From: Crocinitomicaceae bacterium
GTDB taxonomy: Bacteria; Bacteroidota; Bacteroidia; Flavobacteriales_D; Crocinitomicaceae
Assembly: GCA_024643585.1 (NCBI GenBank)
Contig: JAHEMP010000113.1
Coordinates: 1-7,242 of the forward strand
Length of the DNA: 7,242 nucleotides
Reading direction: 5' to 3'
The notes beneath the pieces are model-generated. The model did no database searches. It was given only the letters and a program-made list of their open reading frames with translations, and was not told the origin of the DNA. The stretch's first letter is position 1. Each line of letters opens with the position of its first letter. Of the stretch, positions 5,716 through 7,242 are shown piece after piece. A program made the position numbers and the translations under genes.

Positions 5716-7008
5716 ATGGTACAAAATGATAAATCAAATACGTTTAAAAAGTTAATCGATAGGTTGCAAGAAGATTCCTGGCAAATGGAATTGCTGATTT
5801 CGGGGTTTGCAATATTTGGTTTGTTTCATGCATTGGATCCTATTATCATTGAAGCTTTGAGGGCTCAATTTGAACAGAATTTAACCTTTGTCTCCGTTCT
5901 ATTTACGGTTCATTTTTGCATACGAATTTTAATTTTCAATTTGATGGTTCACGTCTTAATGCGTGGATTGTGGATTGGTAGTTTAGGTATGCGCTACGTA
6001 TTTGGAGATATAGATTTCGACCAACTCAATTATACTGTTAAATTTAATAATTTTCTAAAAAGAAAAGTCGGAACTTTCGATGGTTTCATCAGCAAATTGG
6101 AAAATATTTGTAGTGTTCTTTTTGCCATAAGTTTCCTGCTTATTTTTTATGTAGTTTCTATTTTTATCATTTTGGTTCTAGGGATGTCGCTAAATGCAGA
6201 TATTCCGGATTGGTCAGTTTATTTGATGCAAATTGTTGCAGTTTTATTTTTGATTGGAACATTTCTAACGTTTTTAGATTTTATTACTATCGGCTTTTTG
6301 AAAAAGAAAAAATGGTTGGCGAAAATTTATTACCCATTTTATCGTGTGTTTAGTATCCTAACTTTATCTTTTCTCTATCGACCATTGGTTTATAATCTTT
6401 TAGACAACAAATATGGAAGAAGAATTAGCATGTTATTGATTCCGACCTATCTAGCAATCTATTTCTTGTTTCAAATCACGTATAAAAGCTCCAATTTTAT
6501 TACACCTGAAACAGTTGGGCATTCTTCAAGTAGAGTAGCGAACATGAGCAATTATATAGATGAGGTTCAAAAAAATGAAAAGCTATTCATGGGGGAATTT
6601 GCTATTCAATCCACTGTAATAACGGAGCCATTTATTCGAATTATAGTCCCGATTAACAAAAGCATCGAAGATTCATTAATGACGTTTGATCCGGGTTTAA
6701 AACCAAGAAATGACAATAGAGGCTTAAAATTAAATTTTGAAATAACCATTGCAGGAGCCAAAACGAACCACTCAGTTGCAACAGAAAAATACATCAAAAC
6801 TTTTGAGAAGAAATTCCATTTTAAAATTGATACTACCCTTTTTGAAACTCAATTTGTTGTGACAAGTCTTGAATCATTAGAAACTTACATTGCAACAAAA
6901 GGTCTAGCAGAAGGAAAACACACCATTGAATTCTTAAGTATGAAAAACAACAAATCAAAGGAATTGGTGAGCATTCGAAAAGTTCCATTTTGGTTTTACA
7001 AAGAATAA
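5716..7008 (+). CDS. multi-pass membrane protein with C-terminal soluble domain, function unknown
   Basis: I do not recognise this 430-residue protein. The N-terminus is polar and lysine-rich, then SWQMELLISGF leads into hydrophobic segments at about 23-42, 57-83, 139-162, 175-197 and 239-258, with a weaker one near 211-224. Basic clusters at 115-117 (KRK) and 196-199 (KKKK) fall on the same predicted cytoplasmic side. Under the positive-inside rule five helices would put the C-terminal domain (about 260-430) in the periplasm. That domain lacks cysteines and known catalytic motifs. It alternates hydrophobic and polar residues in a beta-rich way and ends EGKHTIEFL...VPFWFYKE, like a beta-sandwich. 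There is no signal peptide; the first helix would serve as anchor. The gene stands alone between the operon terminator and the next promoter, so the neighbours give no functional clue. The start at 5716 has an A-rich leader. Confidence 0.85.
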   Translation: MVQNDKSNTFKKLIDRLQEDSWQMELLISGFAIFGLFHALDPIIIEALRAQFEQNLTFVSVLFTVHFCIRILIFNLMVHVLMRGLWIGSLGMRYVFGDIDFDQLNYTVKFNNFLKRKVGTFDGFISKLENICSVLFAISFLLIFYVVSIFIILVLGMSLNADIPDWSVYLMQIVAVLFLIGTFLTFLDFITIGFLKKKKWLAKIYYPFYRVFSILTLSFLYRPLVYNLLDNKYGRRISMLLIPTYLAIYFLFQITYKSSNFITPETVGHSSSRVANMSNYIDEVQKNEKLFMGEFAIQSTVITEPFIRIIVPINKSIEDSLMTFDPGLKPRNDNRGLKLNFEITIAGAKTNHSVATEKYIKTFEKKFHFKIDTTLFETQFVVTSLESLETYIATKGLAEGKHTIEFLSMKNNKSKELVSIRKVPFWFYKE

Positions 7009-7134
7009 AAATTTCACAAAATCAAAACGTACATTCATTTCTCTTAAAAAAGTCAATTCTCCAACTTCTTTACGAAATCTCTGTGCACCCCGAGTATTTC
7101 TGCCCACTAAGGCATGCTTAAAAACTCTCGTTCA

Positions 7135-7153
7135 CAATTCTCAATTGTCAATT
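7135..7153 (+). repeat. three CAATT units at 7-bp spacing
   Basis: CAATT occurs at 7135-7139, 7142-7146 and 7149-7153, an exact 7-bp period (CAATTCT, CAATTGT, CAATTaa). The array ends 10 nt before the -7 box. The TTG at 7145-7147 inside the second unit is the only candidate -33 element, 16 nt from the -7 box. Confidence 0.55.
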
Positions 7154-7163
7154 AAAAAACCCG

Positions 7164-7171
7164 TATCTTTG
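7164..7171 (+). promoter_or_regulatory. -7 promoter element for the ABC-F gene
   Basis: TATCTTTG is a perfect TAnnTTTG match and is followed by CA, the usual context of strong Bacteroidota promoters. It ends 23 nt before the ATG at 7195. A TTG at 7145-7147 could be the -33 element, although its 16-nt spacer is slightly short. Confidence 0.7.
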
Positions 7172-7194
7172 CACAAAATTTCGAATAACTTAGT

Positions 7195-7242
7195 ATGTTA
7201 ACAGTAAACAATTTATCCCTCCAATTTGGTAAACGTGTCCTT
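7195..7242 (+). CDS. ABC-F family ATPase, 5' end only (partial)
   Basis: The sixteen codons before the window edge read MLTVNNLSLQFGKRVL, the typical first strand of an ABC nucleotide-binding domain. The MLTV...LSxQFGxRxLF pattern, starting directly at the domain, is characteristic of soluble ABC-F proteins (EttA/YbiT/Uup group), which act on ribosomes rather than as transporters. The Walker A motif would lie beyond the window, so a transporter ATPase cannot be ruled out. A perfect -7 element 23 nt upstream supports this start. Confidence 0.7.
   Translation, partial: MLTVNNLSLQFGKRVL

Larger units (their letters stand above)
7009..7194. other. intergenic spacer before the ABC-F gene
   Basis: No gene is supported here. 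The first part is AT-rich with no clear terminator hairpin after the membrane-protein gene. Bases around 7070-7115 are richer in GC and resemble the degenerate intergenic phrases found in many Bacteroidota genomes, but I cannot confirm this. The right end holds three CAATT heptamer repeats and a -7 promoter box. Confidence 0.5.

Noticed and set aside
7030..7118. Minus-strand open frame in the spacer before the ABC-F gene
   Set aside because: It gives a short open stretch with no ATG at a sensible place and no recognisable product. The sequence looks more like a degenerate intergenic repeat phrase, which I could not verify.

Overview
The window looks like chromosomal housekeeping and amino-acid metabolism DNA from a member of the Bacteroidota, probably near the Flavobacteriales. 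The evidence is the AT-rich composition, gene starts preceded by A-rich leaders rather than strong Shine-Dalgarno sequences, and close matches to the Bacteroidota -7 promoter element TAnnTTTG just upstream of three genes. No species can be named from the sequence alone.

Layout. On the minus strand (45-1935) lie two decarboxylase genes separated by one base: an ACMSD-type amidohydrolase (kynurenine pathway), then phosphatidylserine decarboxylase (psd). A 261-bp divergent intergenic region (1936-2196) follows. On the plus strand comes a tight three-gene cluster: histidyl-tRNA synthetase (hisS), histidine ammonia-lyase (hutH, overlapping hisS by 13 nt), and a 166-residue four-helix membrane protein starting 9 nt after hutH. 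A clear intrinsic terminator at 5574-5608 closes the cluster. After a spacer comes a separate gene for a 430-residue membrane protein of unknown function. The window ends with a well-formed promoter element and the first 16 codons of what looks like an ABC-F ATPase.

How the genes work together. hisS and hutH both consume histidine, one to charge tRNA and the other to start catabolism to urocanate, and their overlapping arrangement suggests translational coupling. The first enzyme of the other operon (ACMSD) acts in tryptophan/kynurenine catabolism, while psd makes phosphatidylethanolamine, so that pair has no obvious shared pathway.

The least ordinary stretch is the hisS/ACMSD intergenic region. 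It is built as a long, nested, imperfect palindrome whose two ends carry near-matching, outward-facing -7 boxes, each exactly 16 nt from the start codon it serves. It also contains six GGAAC/GTTCC pentamers, a 12-bp perfect palindrome and a 20-bp near-perfect palindrome. It could be a shared divergent control region or a domesticated palindromic repeat element. I see no CRISPR array, transposase, tRNA, rRNA, phage or defence gene, and no convincing new multi-gene system.
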